64,000 nucleotides of DNA from Planctobacterium sp965279005 (GTDB taxonomy: Bacteria > Pseudomonadota > Gammaproteobacteria > Enterobacterales > Alteromonadaceae): assembly GCA_965279005.1 (NCBI GenBank), contig CBDIHK010000027.1, positions 62,001 through 126,000 on the forward strand, written 5' to 3'. A program made the position numbers and the translations under genes. This document shows, piece by piece, positions 1-8,106 of this stretch. Positions within the stretch are counted from its first letter, which is position 1; the number at the start of each line of letters is the position of its first letter. A model generated the notes under the pieces. That model worked only from the letters and a program-made list of their open reading frames with translations. It was not told the DNA's origin and did no database searches.

Positions 1-271
1 CCATATCGGCTTCCCGCGCCATTTCCAGGTAACGGGTGTTTTCGGTGTCACGACGCTCTTTGATATCCATTACATCAATTTTGCTCACGCCCAAACGTCT
101 AAAGGCGTCCTGGTATTCTTCCCCTAGTTCGTAACCATACATTGAGGCGGTAGGTACCACAGCAATGTGTTTTGCCTTGGTTTTGTCTACCAATTTACGC
201 AAAACACCGTCACTGCTATTCCTGTCTTCTGCGCCCCCAATTAATGTCAACGACCCTCTATTATTATGCAT
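1..271 (-). CDS. cphB: Cyanophycinase-like S51 peptidase (3' part beyond window)
   Basis: Partial gene running off the left edge; about the first 90 residues are visible, starting from the ATG at 269-271. The N-terminus carries the segment LTLIGGAEDR, which is characteristic of cyanophycinases, the S51 serine peptidases that cut the Asp-Arg polymer cyanophycin into beta-Asp-Arg dipeptides. It is followed by a KHIAVVPTAS strand typical of the same fold. The catalytic serine region lies outside the window. The gene sits 99 nt downstream of the CphA-like ligase on the same strand and probably shares its transcript, which supports a role in turning over whatever that ligase makes. The family call is strong; cyanophycin itself as substrate is an inference. 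Confidence 0.85.
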   Translation of the reverse strand, partial: MHNNRGSLTLIGGAEDRNSSDGVLRKLVDKTKAKHIAVVPTASMYGYELGEEYQDAFRRLGVSKIDVMDIKERRDTENTRYLEMAREADM

Positions 272-370
272 TACTGATAACACCAAATGTTCTACCTTTG
301 CTCTACTGCACCTGTTTCAGTGCGACTTCTTTATACCAATGAGTAGATCACTTATTAGCACTCATTGCTT

Positions 371-2320
371 TTATTGTTGCGATCCGAAGTGTGCTTTGAT
401 TTCGTGCAGCACCAGTGAGAAAAACTCATCTTCGAATTCCACCTGCGTGTACTCGGGATCGGCGTCGGCGCGTCGGATTTCGACATCGTTGCCTTTGCGG
501 ATCATGATAGTGGCGTTCGGTTCAACATCTTCGGCCAAGATCATTTCAATCTCGTTTGGATCTTCGAGCACAAGCAAATCTGAGCTATTGTAATACATTC
601 CTTCGCTTTCGTAGATGTCTAATGGCATTTCCGCCAATAACATTTCAACCCTGGGGTTACGCAGCACGTTGCGCATATTGGCATTGTAATCTCGGTTTAC
701 TGGAAATTCGTGTTTTTTCAGGAACATACCATCGCTACATACGCCAGCAGGGTAACGGCACACTTCATGGTGCATGATGTAGTCGATGATGCGTTTCATC
801 GCTGGTTTGCCGAGCTGGTTAAAGGTTAGGATAGGGATACGGGCATCTTCACGGTTGTCGTAGTAGGTATCAATGATCCGTGTCGGCACGTCAATGGAGC
901 GGCCATAAGCGGGTTTAAGGTGCATATAGATGCCAGGTGCCGCATTGATTTCGATAATACCGAAATTGGCGCGCTTGACACCTTTTGGTGGTACCCAACT
1001 ATTGGCTATATCATCAGTTATTACATCCAATGCGAATACAGTCAGTTTAAAATGTTGCGCGATGGCGCGGCTCATGGCGATGATATCAGGATGCACAATA
1101 TCGGTAACATCTTCACTGACGCCACCCAATGACAAGTTAGCCACTTTGCGCAAATGCACTTTTTCGCCGTTATCCAGGATTGAGTCCCTGGATAAGCCAG
1201 ATTCGGCCAAAGTATTGTCCATGACGTCATCGGTGAGGATCTTGCCTAGCGGCGAAGTAGCAGTGTCGGCTCGGATTTCCTTACCATTTTCAATATCGAT
1301 CAGTTCCATGATGGTTGATTCACCATCACCAACCACAAATGCGGGTTCGCGTTTTACCGATGCCACAAATTCGCCATCGACACACAAAATCCGGTGATCG
1401 TTACCCGTGATAAAGGCTTCCACAATGATGCTTTGTGGCTCGCCTTCTGGGATAGCTTTTTGTGCCTCGGCAAAGGCAATTTTAAGCTGGTCTTCATCTT
1501 CAATGTTGGCGGTAACGCCAATGCCTTTATGGCCTACAACCGGCTTGCATACCACCGGGTAGCCAATTTCCTCGGCGGCGTCCATGGCTTCTTCTAATTC
1601 ATAAACCACTTCGCCATCTGGCACCGGAAACCCGTATTCGGACAAGAACGCTTTGCAGTCGTCTTTGCGGCATGTGAAGTCAGAGTCGACATGGCTGTCA
1701 TTGTCAAAGGTGGTGGCTATACCCCGGATCATCTTTTTGCCATAACCGTATTGGAACAAACCTTCGTCCCAAAGGTAGGTGACCGGAATGCCTTTTTTCG
1801 CGGCGGCTTTAATTAAACTGTACGACGTCGGACCACCAAAAACCGAGCGGCTAAAGGATTCCTGTAGCTCGGCAAATTGACCATCGTAATCAAACTCATT
1901 GTTGTCCGGATCGCAGATGTATTCAAACCAGTCCCAAACAAAATACACCACTTTCCAGGATGTGGTTTTGTGTACTACCTGAAAGGCGATGCGTGCATAG
2001 GCGTCTTTGTCAGTGGCTTCCCACCTGTCCATATGCAGGTTCAAATCCAGGCGGTTGACCACTGATACAGTATGGCCGAACAGCTGCGCATAGGAGTCAA
2101 ATTCGACTTTTGCCAATTCCGGCAATTTTTCAGCGACTGCGCTGTGTAAATCTGCCAGTGGAATCGGCTTGGGATCACCGGTAAAAGCAAAGTCAAAAGC
2201 CAGGGCTTCACAAGCGAGATCCGGGTTTGGCCCCACATAATGGCGAAGGTTGTAAACATCAAATGCATCGGATTCCTTGGCATTGGTACGGGAAGATTGG
2301 TGTTGCACAGGATCGCTCAT
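371..2320 (-). CDS. CphA-like ATP-grasp ligase with degenerate Mur-ligase half
   Basis: This 649-residue protein resembles cyanophycin synthetase (CphA). Residues 20-200 match the CphA N-domain (LRHYVGPN at 26-33). Residues 215-490 form an ATP-grasp domain with a GHKGIG loop at 263-268, an IIEINAAPG metal-binding strand at 455-463 and an LGGVSEDVTDIVHP segment. In CphA this domain adds Asp to the chain. The third, Mur-ligase-like domain that adds Arg in CphA should begin near residue 495. There the nucleotide-binding loop normally read GTNGKTTT is replaced by NQLGKPAM, and the protein stops about 150 residues later instead of about 400. The remainder (SDGMFLKK, NVLRNPRVEMLLAE) is still recognisably Mur-like. 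So the ATP-grasp site looks intact and the second ligase site looks dead. Upstream of the cyanophycinase on the same strand, and divergent from another ATP-grasp gene. Confidence 0.85.
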   Translation of the reverse strand: MSDPVQHQSSRTNAKESDAFDVYNLRHYVGPNPDLACEALAFDFAFTGDPKPIPLADLHSAVAEKLPELAKVEFDSYAQLFGHTVSVVNRLDLNLHMDRWEATDKDAYARIAFQVVHKTTSWKVVYFVWDWFEYICDPDNNEFDYDGQFAELQESFSRSVFGGPTSYSLIKAAAKKGIPVTYLWDEGLFQYGYGKKMIRGIATTFDNDSHVDSDFTCRKDDCKAFLSEYGFPVPDGEVVYELEEAMDAAEEIGYPVVCKPVVGHKGIGVTANIEDEDQLKIAFAEAQKAIPEGEPQSIIVEAFITGNDHRILCVDGEFVASVKREPAFVVGDGESTIMELIDIENGKEIRADTATSPLGKILTDDVMDNTLAESGLSRDSILDNGEKVHLRKVANLSLGGVSEDVTDIVHPDIIAMSRAIAQHFKLTVFALDVITDDIANSWVPPKGVKRANFGIIEINAAPGIYMHLKPAYGRSIDVPTRIIDTYYDNREDARIPILTFNQLGKPAMKRIIDYIMHHEVCRYPAGVCSDGMFLKKHEFPVNRDYNANMRNVLRNPRVEMLLAEMPLDIYESEGMYYNSSDLLVLEDPNEIEMILAEDVEPNATIMIRKGNDVEIRRADADPEYTQVEFEDEFFSLVLHEIKAHFGSQQ

Positions 2321-2709
2321 AACTCTGTCCTTTACTGGGTTGAAATCGGTGTTCAGGGGACTTGCCGGTGTTGCAGGGCGCTAGTCGCCAGCCCTAAGCA
2401 GTCCAAGCTAACAAATGTCTTAAAGCATAGCAATAGACCGCAATTTACCAAATTTGTGTTGGCTAAATAGTCATTCACATGGGGTGCGATCTTATGCTCC
2501 GAGAAACCAAATACGGCCTAATAAACCGCAATAGGCGTATTTTCCTGCATATAAATTCATCCAAAATTAATTGCAAAAATTACCGGCTCGCTTATGGTTA
2601 ATTTAGGTTTTTGCAACTTTGCAGGCATTTTCTTATGTTAGTCTGCAAATTAGCAAGGCAGCAATTAAGCACAACAACTGCGGTCGCATACCGGGAGCAA
2701 GGGGCAGCA
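2321..2709. promoter_or_regulatory. Divergent intergenic region between the two ATP-grasp ligase genes
   Basis: This 389-bp gap separates divergently transcribed ligase genes and must hold both promoters. A plausible sigma-70 promoter for the rightward gene is TTGCAA at 2571-2576 and TATGGT at 2593-2598, with a 16-bp spacer. The stretch 2510-2600 is AT-rich. The rightward frame is open back to 2611, but those 33 codons do not look like the conserved protein. The ATG at 2710 has a purine-rich GGAGCAAGGGG sequence just upstream. I see no RNA gene or clear operator here. Confidence 0.4.
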
Positions 2710-3975
2710 ATGAGCATTGAGCAAGACTTTTCGATTTTTACCGGACAATCCTTTTCAGAGTTATTCGCCAACGACATAAAGGACGCCAACTATGGCTATT
2801 TTGTGTCTTATCCCAGTACAGCAGGGTGGAGCCACTATCCCAACACCCAAAACTTCTTGATCCAGGACGGCAATAGTGAAGAGCGCAAGGTGGCCTACGC
2901 CAAGACTGCGCAAATGGAACCTTGGCGGGTGAGCTCGGTAATGGGTGATGATATCCCGATAATTCTGATGGAGAAGCCTTCAGAAGGATTGCTCAACTAC
3001 TGGCGGGAACATTTTGGCCACCAGTACAACAACCTTGATGTGTATCCGCACCAAACGATTTTTGACCAACTAAACCAGTCGGATAAATACGACAAGATCC
3101 TAACCCTGTTCCCGTTTGATCATTTGGCGCCGGAAAAACACGCAGTTGACCCCGACGAACACTACCGTTTGTTGAGCAAAGTGACACTGGCGGAGATGGG
3201 GGTTCACTATCCCAAATTCACACCTTACGATTTGCACGAAGTGGACGTTAGTGATGTTAAGGTGCCGGATCAATTTCCGTTTTTGGTAAAAGTCTCCCAC
3301 GGCTTGGCCGGGGAAGGCACCTATATCATCCGCAACAAAGAAGATTTGGAATTCTGCAAAATTGATATTCGCCAATACATAAAAATGGGCTTGGTCCGCA
3401 CTGTCTTGGTTTCCGAGTTTGTGATGAATGAAGTGGGCAATTATTGCGTCCAGTTTTATGTGGATAAACAAGGTAAGGCCACCCTGCTTGGCGCCACCAA
3501 CCAAATGGTCACTGAAGATGGCGAGATGATCGGTGGCGTTATCCGCTACAGCGATAAGATGGAAAAATTCCATCACAAAATTGCAGTGCTATCCCGCTTT
3601 TTACACAAACACGGTTATTTTGGCGTGGTTGGCGTCGATGTGCTGGAAGACATGGACGGCCAGATGTTTGTCATTGACGCTAATATCCGGGTCAATGGTT
3701 CCACGCCGCTTTGTATGTTGCGGCACAACCTAATGGCAGAACGCAAGGAATACGCAAAGTTCTCCACTGGCTATACCATTGATGCCACCTTGGACGAAGC
3801 GCTAGTCCGGCTGCACCGTGATTTGGAACACAAGGACTTTGTTATCGTTTCTGCCAATGAGGTTATCGAAGACCGGAAAATCAAAACCCAAATTTATGGC
3901 ATTATCGCTGGCGAAACCCTTGACCAGATGTTTGCCATTGAAAACCGCTTGCGCATGTTGGGCGTGCACGGTTAA
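2710..3975 (+). CDS. ATP-grasp ligase partner of the CphA-like locus
   Basis: A 421-residue ATP-grasp enzyme. ATP-binding features are the strand FPFLVKVSHGLAGEG, with a lysine followed by a glycine-rich loop, the strand VLVSEFVMNE, and the C-terminal metal-binding strand FVIDANIRVNGSTP with the expected acidic, Asn and Arg residues. Enzymes of this fold join a carboxylate to an amine or thiol with ATP; the substrate cannot be read from sequence. The gene is divergent from the CphA-like ligase and cyanophycinase genes, so a shared pathway is likely. One possibility is that it supplies the second amino-acid-adding activity missing from the degenerate CphA-like protein. I chose the ATG at 2710 because it has a good ribosome-binding sequence and the upstream extension looks non-coding. 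A perfect hairpin follows at 4011-4034. Confidence 0.8.
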   Translation: MSIEQDFSIFTGQSFSELFANDIKDANYGYFVSYPSTAGWSHYPNTQNFLIQDGNSEERKVAYAKTAQMEPWRVSSVMGDDIPIILMEKPSEGLLNYWREHFGHQYNNLDVYPHQTIFDQLNQSDKYDKILTLFPFDHLAPEKHAVDPDEHYRLLSKVTLAEMGVHYPKFTPYDLHEVDVSDVKVPDQFPFLVKVSHGLAGEGTYIIRNKEDLEFCKIDIRQYIKMGLVRTVLVSEFVMNEVGNYCVQFYVDKQGKATLLGATNQMVTEDGEMIGGVIRYSDKMEKFHHKIAVLSRFLHKHGYFGVVGVDVLEDMDGQMFVIDANIRVNGSTPLCMLRHNLMAERKEYAKFSTGYTIDATLDEALVRLHRDLEHKDFVIVSANEVIEDRKIKTQIYGIIAGETLDQMFAIENRLRMLGVHG

Positions 3976-4010
3976 CCGGAATTACCAAAAATCAAATACT
4001 AAAAGACATA

Positions 4011-4034
4011 TAAAGGGAGTAAGCACTCCCTTTA
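4011..4034. terminator. Terminator hairpin after the ATP-grasp gene
   Basis: A perfect 10-bp stem (TAAAGGGAGT / ACTCCCTTTA) with a 4-nt loop AAGC, followed by TGTTTT. It lies 36 nt after the ATP-grasp stop codon and before the next gene. Confidence 0.7.
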
Positions 4035-4080
4035 TGTTTTGGATATAACTGATGTAATAACAAACAAGTAAGGATGTGAT

Positions 4081-4422
4081 ATGAAGTTTTTGCTATTGCT
4101 ATTGCTATTTACAGTGGCATTGTCTAATGCCTTATTGGCCAATGGTTGGTTAACTTCGGATGGCTCGGCTACCATTACCAGGCTTCAGGCCGAAGGTGGG
4201 TTGTTTGTGGTAGATTTTGCTGCGCAAGATAAAAGTAATCCTGACAATTGCGCGCAATCAAATGTTGCCATCGTCGATGACCAAACAGTGAATGGTGACA
4301 GGCTAGTATCTTTGTTAATGGCTGCGCATATGGCCGAAAAAAATATAAAGCTTTACGCTACAGGCTGCGTATCAGCATGGGGCAGTACATATCCAAAAAT
4401 ACACGCGGTGCTGGTTTATTAA
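4081..4422 (+). CDS. Small exported protein of unknown function
   Basis: A 113-residue protein with a clear signal peptide: Met-Lys, then a leucine-rich core (FLLLLLLFTVALSNALLA) and a likely cut after ALLA or ALLANG. The mature part of about 90 residues has two cysteines (DNCAQ and TGCVS), which could form a disulphide in the periplasm. I do not recognise the family. A purine-rich GTAAGGATGTG sequence lies just upstream of the ATG at 4081. The M20 amidohydrolase gene follows after 33 nt on the same strand and is also exported, so the two may be co-transcribed and act in the same compartment. Real gene likely; function unknown. Confidence 0.6.
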   Translation: MKFLLLLLLFTVALSNALLANGWLTSDGSATITRLQAEGGLFVVDFAAQDKSNPDNCAQSNVAIVDDQTVNGDRLVSLLMAAHMAEKNIKLYATGCVSAWGSTYPKIHAVLVY

Positions 4423-4455
4423 AAGAAAACTAAAAAGCAAGACAGGACAACAAGT

Positions 4456-5742
4456 ATGAAAAAGCTCTTAATAGCCGCGGCGATAGTGGCGCCCTGGTTC
4501 GCCAATGCCAATACCGATGTGGCGAAGATGGCTGCCGACATCGAACCCAAGGTAATTGAGTGGCGGCACCATTTTCACCAAAACCCGGAATTGTCCAACC
4601 GGGAATTTGAAACCGCCAAGTACATTGCAGCCTATATGCGTGAATTGGGCTTTGAAGTGCAAACCGGCGTAGCTATCACTGGCGTTGTGGCTGTATTGGA
4701 CAGCGGCAAGCCGGGTCCTGTGGTTGGTTTGCGCGCAGATATGGATGCGCTGCCGGTATTGGAAATCAATGACCTGCCTTGGAAATCCGAAGCGATAGGC
4801 GTTTATGACGGCAACGAAGTGCCAGTAAGCCACGCCTGTGGCCACGATACCCATATGGCGATGCTGATGGGGGCAGCGACTATATTGGCGGATATGAAGG
4901 ACCAGCTCCGCGGCAAGGTGAAGTTTATCTTCCAACCGGCAGAAGAAGGTGCGCCTCCCGGTGAAGTGGGCGGTGCTGAAATCATGGTGAAAGAGGGGGT
5001 ACTTAAAAACCCTGATGTCGACGTGATATTCGGTCTACACATCAATTCGCGCACCGATGTGGGCAAAGTGGCTTATCGCGAAGGCGGTATTATGGCGGCA
5101 GTCGATCCATTCAAGATAGTGGTCAAAGGCAAGCAGGCACATGGCGCCTATCCTTGGCTGAGCGTGGATCCTATTGTAACGTCAGCACAAATCATTATGG
5201 GCCTACAAACTATCGTTAGCCGGGAGTTGGAACTGGTGCAGGATGCAGCTGTTGTCAGCGTGGGCCAAATCAATGGAGGCGTGCGTTCCAATATCATTCC
5301 CAATGAAGTGGAAATGGTGGGTACTATCCGCACACTCAATGAAGAAGCAAGGGATCATATCTATAAGTCACTGCCAAAAAAAGTAAAAGCCATTGCTGAA
5401 AGCATGGGCGCAACAGCAGAAGTCACCTTGCCGTTGGACTACAACTATCCGGTGACCTATAACGACCCGGCCTTAACCCGCTCTATGGTGGCCACTTTGG
5501 AACGCACCGCTGGCGTCGACAATGTATTGCTGCGCAAGCCTGTTACCGGTGCCGAAGACTTTTCTTTTTTCCAGAAGGAGATCCCTGGGCTGTATTTGTT
5601 TGTGGGTGGCAAGCCGGTTGACGTGCCCTTGTCCGAAGCGCCAGCGCACCATACACCTGAGTTTTTTGTACACGACGATGGCATGAAGCTAGGGGTTAAG
5701 CTACTCACCAACCTAACCATGGATTATATGGCCAATAACTAA
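4456..5742 (+). CDS. Exported M20-family amidohydrolase (N-acyl-amino-acid or hippurate hydrolase type)
   Basis: A 428-residue zinc-dependent amidohydrolase of the M20D type, which removes acyl groups from N-acyl amino acids. Family motifs are the early HFHQNPELSN segment, LRADMDALPV, the metal-binding HACGHDTHMAML, the catalytic glutamate pair in FQPAEEG, and the late histidine in APAHHTPEFF. The first 19 residues (MKKLLIAAAIVAPWFANAN) form a signal peptide with an Ala-rich end, so the enzyme should be periplasmic. Many family members are cytoplasmic, so export is worth noting. Length is normal. The gene follows the small exported protein by 33 nt. Degenerate copies of the intergenic repeat family lie directly downstream. 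Confidence 0.85.
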   Translation: MKKLLIAAAIVAPWFANANTDVAKMAADIEPKVIEWRHHFHQNPELSNREFETAKYIAAYMRELGFEVQTGVAITGVVAVLDSGKPGPVVGLRADMDALPVLEINDLPWKSEAIGVYDGNEVPVSHACGHDTHMAMLMGAATILADMKDQLRGKVKFIFQPAEEGAPPGEVGGAEIMVKEGVLKNPDVDVIFGLHINSRTDVGKVAYREGGIMAAVDPFKIVVKGKQAHGAYPWLSVDPIVTSAQIIMGLQTIVSRELELVQDAAVVSVGQINGGVRSNIIPNEVEMVGTIRTLNEEARDHIYKSLPKKVKAIAESMGATAEVTLPLDYNYPVTYNDPALTRSMVATLERTAGVDNVLLRKPVTGAEDFSFFQKEIPGLYLFVGGKPVDVPLSEAPAHHTPEFFVHDDGMKLGVKLLTNLTMDYMANN

Positions 5743-5746
5743 GATT

Positions 5747-5906
5747 GGGGTCCAACCACTTGAAACGATCACTTTCGCAGGTTTTTGCAGCTGGCTGATT
5801 TCAGGTGGCTAACATGGGGTCAGACCATTTGAAATAATAATCCTTGCCAATGTTTCATCGACTGCTAATTTCAAGTGCTCTGACCCCTTTATCCTGATCT
5901 GCTGAC
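5747..5906. repeat. Degenerate copies of the GGGGTCAGA palindromic repeat
   Basis: This stretch contains four diverged arms of the repeat family seen intact at 7207 and 33818: GGGGTCCAACCACTTGAAA near 5747, TGGGGTCAGACCATTTGAAA near 5815, TTTCAAGTGCTCTGACCCC near 5869, and a short TGACCCCTTTATCC near 5901. The second and third face each other and define an imperfect palindrome of about 80 bp. Two tandem, decayed units are the simplest reading. There is no coding sequence here. Confidence 0.7.
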
Positions 5907-5915
5907 CCCTTTATC

Positions 5916-6353
5916 CTACATTTTTGGTGCAGTTTTTGTGCCTTCGTAATTGACCATCCAGCCAACACCAAACTTATCTTTCAACATACCAAAAGCGTCG
6001 GCCCAAAAGGTTTCAGCTAGCGGCATTTGTACTTCACCCCCATCTGATAGGGCATTAAAAAACTGCTCTGCTTGTTCTTGGCTTTCTGCTGGAATGGAAA
6101 TGCTAAAACCACCAAATCCAGCCGCATTGGGATCGGGATTGTCGCACATCATGAGTTCAGAGCCGCCTAAATCCAGGGTGGCGTGCATGATCTTGTCTTC
6201 AAAACCAGGCGGCATCTGGCATTCGGGATTATCTCCTGCCGGCATTTCGCTGAACCTGCCCATGAATACCAACTCTGCACCCAGAGTTTGTTGGTAAAAT
6301 TCCACTGCCTGCTCGCAGTCACCTTTGAAAAATAAATAGTTAACTAGTTTCAT
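5916..6353 (-). CDS. VOC-family (PhnB/glyoxalase-like) protein
   Basis: A 145-residue protein of the vicinal-oxygen-chelate superfamily, closest in style to the PhnB/YjdN subgroup. The opening LVNYLFFKGDCEQAVEFYQQTLGAEL is the usual first beta-alpha-beta unit. A second unit follows with HATLDLGGSELMMCDN, and the ending WADAFGMLKDKFGVGWMVN is characteristic. Members bind small ligands and often a metal, but most PhnB-type proteins have no assigned reaction, so I give none. It stands alone between the M20 gene and the carbonic anhydrase. The gene starts at an ATG at 6351-6353 and its length is normal. Confidence 0.8.
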   Translation of the reverse strand: MKLVNYLFFKGDCEQAVEFYQQTLGAELVFMGRFSEMPAGDNPECQMPPGFEDKIMHATLDLGGSELMMCDNPDPNAAGFGGFSISIPAESQEQAEQFFNALSDGGEVQMPLAETFWADAFGMLKDKFGVGWMVNYEGTKTAPKM

Positions 6354-6608
6354 TGCTTACCCCATCTGCTCATTGTGTGAATTACTTTAATTAAGTGTTT
6401 TCTATATCTAACTGATAATACTTCATGGAACCGGTATAACCAGTCAATCGGGGAATAAAACTAAACTAATGCGATGACAGTTGTTGTCAGTAGGTGGTTT
6501 CCTGGCTGGAAAGCCAGGAGTATTTGCGCCGCTACCCAACTAGCCCAACCAGCAGTTGGCCAGGAGCTGGTATACTCATGTAATACGCCCTACTCCTAGA
6601 GTGCTGCC

Positions 6609-7196
6609 ATGCCTAAGATTAAAGAACTGTTTGATAATAATGTGCGTTGGTCCGATGAGACCAAAGAACAAGATCCTGACTTTTTTGAGGCGTTGGCAAA
6701 ACAACAAAAGCCTAAGTATTTGTGGATTGGCTGTGCTGATAGCCGGGTACCTGCCAACCAGATTGTGGGATTGTTGCCTGGTGAATTATTTGTACACCGC
6801 AATGTGGCTAACTTGGTGGTGCACACGGATCTCAATTGCCTATCGGTAATCCAATACGCCGTTGATGTGCTCAAAGTGAAACATATTATTGTTTGTGGCC
6901 ACTATGGATGTGGTGGGGTCACCGCCGCCTTAAAGGGCGAGCCGTTGGGATTAATCGATAATTGGCTTGGCCACATCCAGGATGTGGCCAGTAAATATGC
7001 CAGCGCCTTGGAAAGTTTGAGCGAGGCGGAAAAAGATGCCAAAGTCTGCGAGCTGAATGTTTTGGAACAGGCTGAAAATGTGCGAAGGACGTCGGTAGTC
7101 AAAGCCGCCATTGCCCGCGGCCAGGAGCTGATGGTGCACAGTTGGATCTACAGCATCCGCGACGGCAAGTTAAAGAGCCTGATCCAACCCGACTAA
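6609..7196 (+). CDS. can: Beta-class carbonic anhydrase
   Basis: A 195-residue beta-carbonic anhydrase that interconverts CO2 and bicarbonate in the cytoplasm. The zinc site is complete: Cys in WIGCADSRV, then the HYGCGGV segment supplying His and Cys. The Asp-Arg dyad in ADSRVPA and the stretch ELFVHRNVANLV are typical of the Can type. Length is slightly short of E. coli Can (220 residues). Between the preceding VOC gene and this start is a 255-bp region with a perfect 8-bp hairpin at 6500-6519 (TCCTGGCT, loop GGAA), whose role is unclear. The bicarbonate made here would feed carboxylases such as the Ppc encoded 12 kb away. A palindromic repeat follows the stop by 10 nt. Confidence 0.95.
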   Translation: MPKIKELFDNNVRWSDETKEQDPDFFEALAKQQKPKYLWIGCADSRVPANQIVGLLPGELFVHRNVANLVVHTDLNCLSVIQYAVDVLKVKHIIVCGHYGCGGVTAALKGEPLGLIDNWLGHIQDVASKYASALESLSEAEKDAKVCELNVLEQAENVRRTSVVKAAIARGQELMVHSWIYSIRDGKLKSLIQPD

Positions 7197-7206
7197 CCAA
7201 GAGGCC

Positions 7207-7291
7207 TATCAAGGGGTCAGAGACCTTGAAAATAAGTATATAAGTCAAATAGTTACGTTACCCCAGTTGCAAGGTCTTTGACCCCTTGATA
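7207..7291. repeat. 85-bp palindromic intergenic repeat, copy A
   Basis: An inverted repeat with 22-nt arms: 7207-7228 begins TATCAAGGGGTCAGAG and 7270-7291 ends GACCCCTTGATA, with one mismatch between arms and a 41-nt AT-rich centre. The copy at 33818-33902 has the same arms and exactly the same total length. Both lie 1-11 nt downstream of a stop codon, between convergent genes. It looks like a dispersed REP-type or miniature mobile element; it could also fold as a terminator for both neighbours. Confidence 0.8.
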
Positions 7292-7302
7292 CCTAGATAC
7301 AC

Positions 7303-7857
7303 TCATTCCAATAGCAGGGCTTTGGGTAATTGTGCCAATAAATCTTTTGCTTTTAGTTTGCACTGTTGGCCGTGTTCTAGGCTGATAGACAGGCTTTTAC
7401 TCATGGCGCTGCTATAAAGCCTTGGGTAATAACCCAGTTCAGCTATATAGGTGGGCAATATGTCGGTGAGGCCAGTGTCCTGATCCAAATGCCGGTAAAA
7501 GCCCTGGTAGTGGTTTTCTAACAATTCATTAACTTCTGGGCTGCGTTCGTTCCGTTCTGCCAGCTGTGTTTTCCAGGTAAGATCGGCTTTGAGTTGGCAT
7601 CGGGCGATAAATGCTGCTGAGTCTCTGTCAAGTTTTTCCGGCTCGATTAGGCTAAGCCTTAGCTCGCCATTCCACAGATACAAGTAATAAGGATGTGCAA
7701 CCACAGGCTTAAAGTTAAAACTGGCGCGCAACACCAAGGAAGAATCGAAATAATCTCGCATAATATGCGCCAATGGCTTGCGTTGGGCAGAGATCACCGG
7801 GTGCCAGTGGTTGGTTATTAGAGAATTTCCTTTACCCTGTGGGTTAGCAACTTTCAC
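7303..7857 (-). CDS. Conserved hypothetical protein
   Basis: A 184-residue soluble protein beginning MKVANPQGKGNSLITNHW. It has no signal peptide or membrane segment. The central part (FNFKPVVAHPYYLYLWNGELRLSLIEP) and the LKADLTWKT segment look like a folded, conserved domain rather than a spurious frame, and codon use matches neighbouring host genes. The opening reminds me of small uncharacterised bacterial families of the DUF2452 kind, but I cannot confirm that. It is convergent with the carbonic anhydrase gene across repeat A and divergent from fadE. Function unknown. Confidence 0.6.
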   Translation of the reverse strand: MKVANPQGKGNSLITNHWHPVISAQRKPLAHIMRDYFDSSLVLRASFNFKPVVAHPYYLYLWNGELRLSLIEPEKLDRDSAAFIARCQLKADLTWKTQLAERNERSPEVNELLENHYQGFYRHLDQDTGLTDILPTYIAELGYYPRLYSSAMSKSLSISLEHGQQCKLKAKDLLAQLPKALLLE

Positions 7858-8048
7858 TTGTTTCGCCTCATATGCCGATTTGTATCACCTAATTTTATGT
7901 TCGTCATTTCCTTCTAGAATACAAATTCTAATCCATCTTAGATCACTGAAAAATCGACAAAAATTAGTCAAGCTGCCGCTGGGGTGATATTAAAAACCGC
8001 TCAAATTAACAACAATTTTTTGAATAAATTGTTAAAAACTTTTGATCT

Positions 8049-8093
8049 AAACGGGCGTTTGAATCATAATTACCTCAACTGGTCAGATGTCAG
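8049..8093 (+). promoter_or_regulatory. PsrA-like and FadR-like operators upstream of fadE
   Basis: Two motifs lie just before fadE. AAACGGGCGTTT at 8049-8060 is a perfect AAAC-N4-GTTT palindrome of the kind bound by the fatty-acid regulator PsrA. AACTGGTCAGATGTCAG at 8077-8093 closely resembles the FadR operator core ACTGGTC-N-GAC. The second ends 14 nt before the fadE ATG. Such sites would block transcription until acyl-CoA or fatty acid is present. The motif match is by eye; binding is an inference. Confidence 0.5.
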
Positions 8094-8106
8094 ATGAGTA
8101 TAGAAT

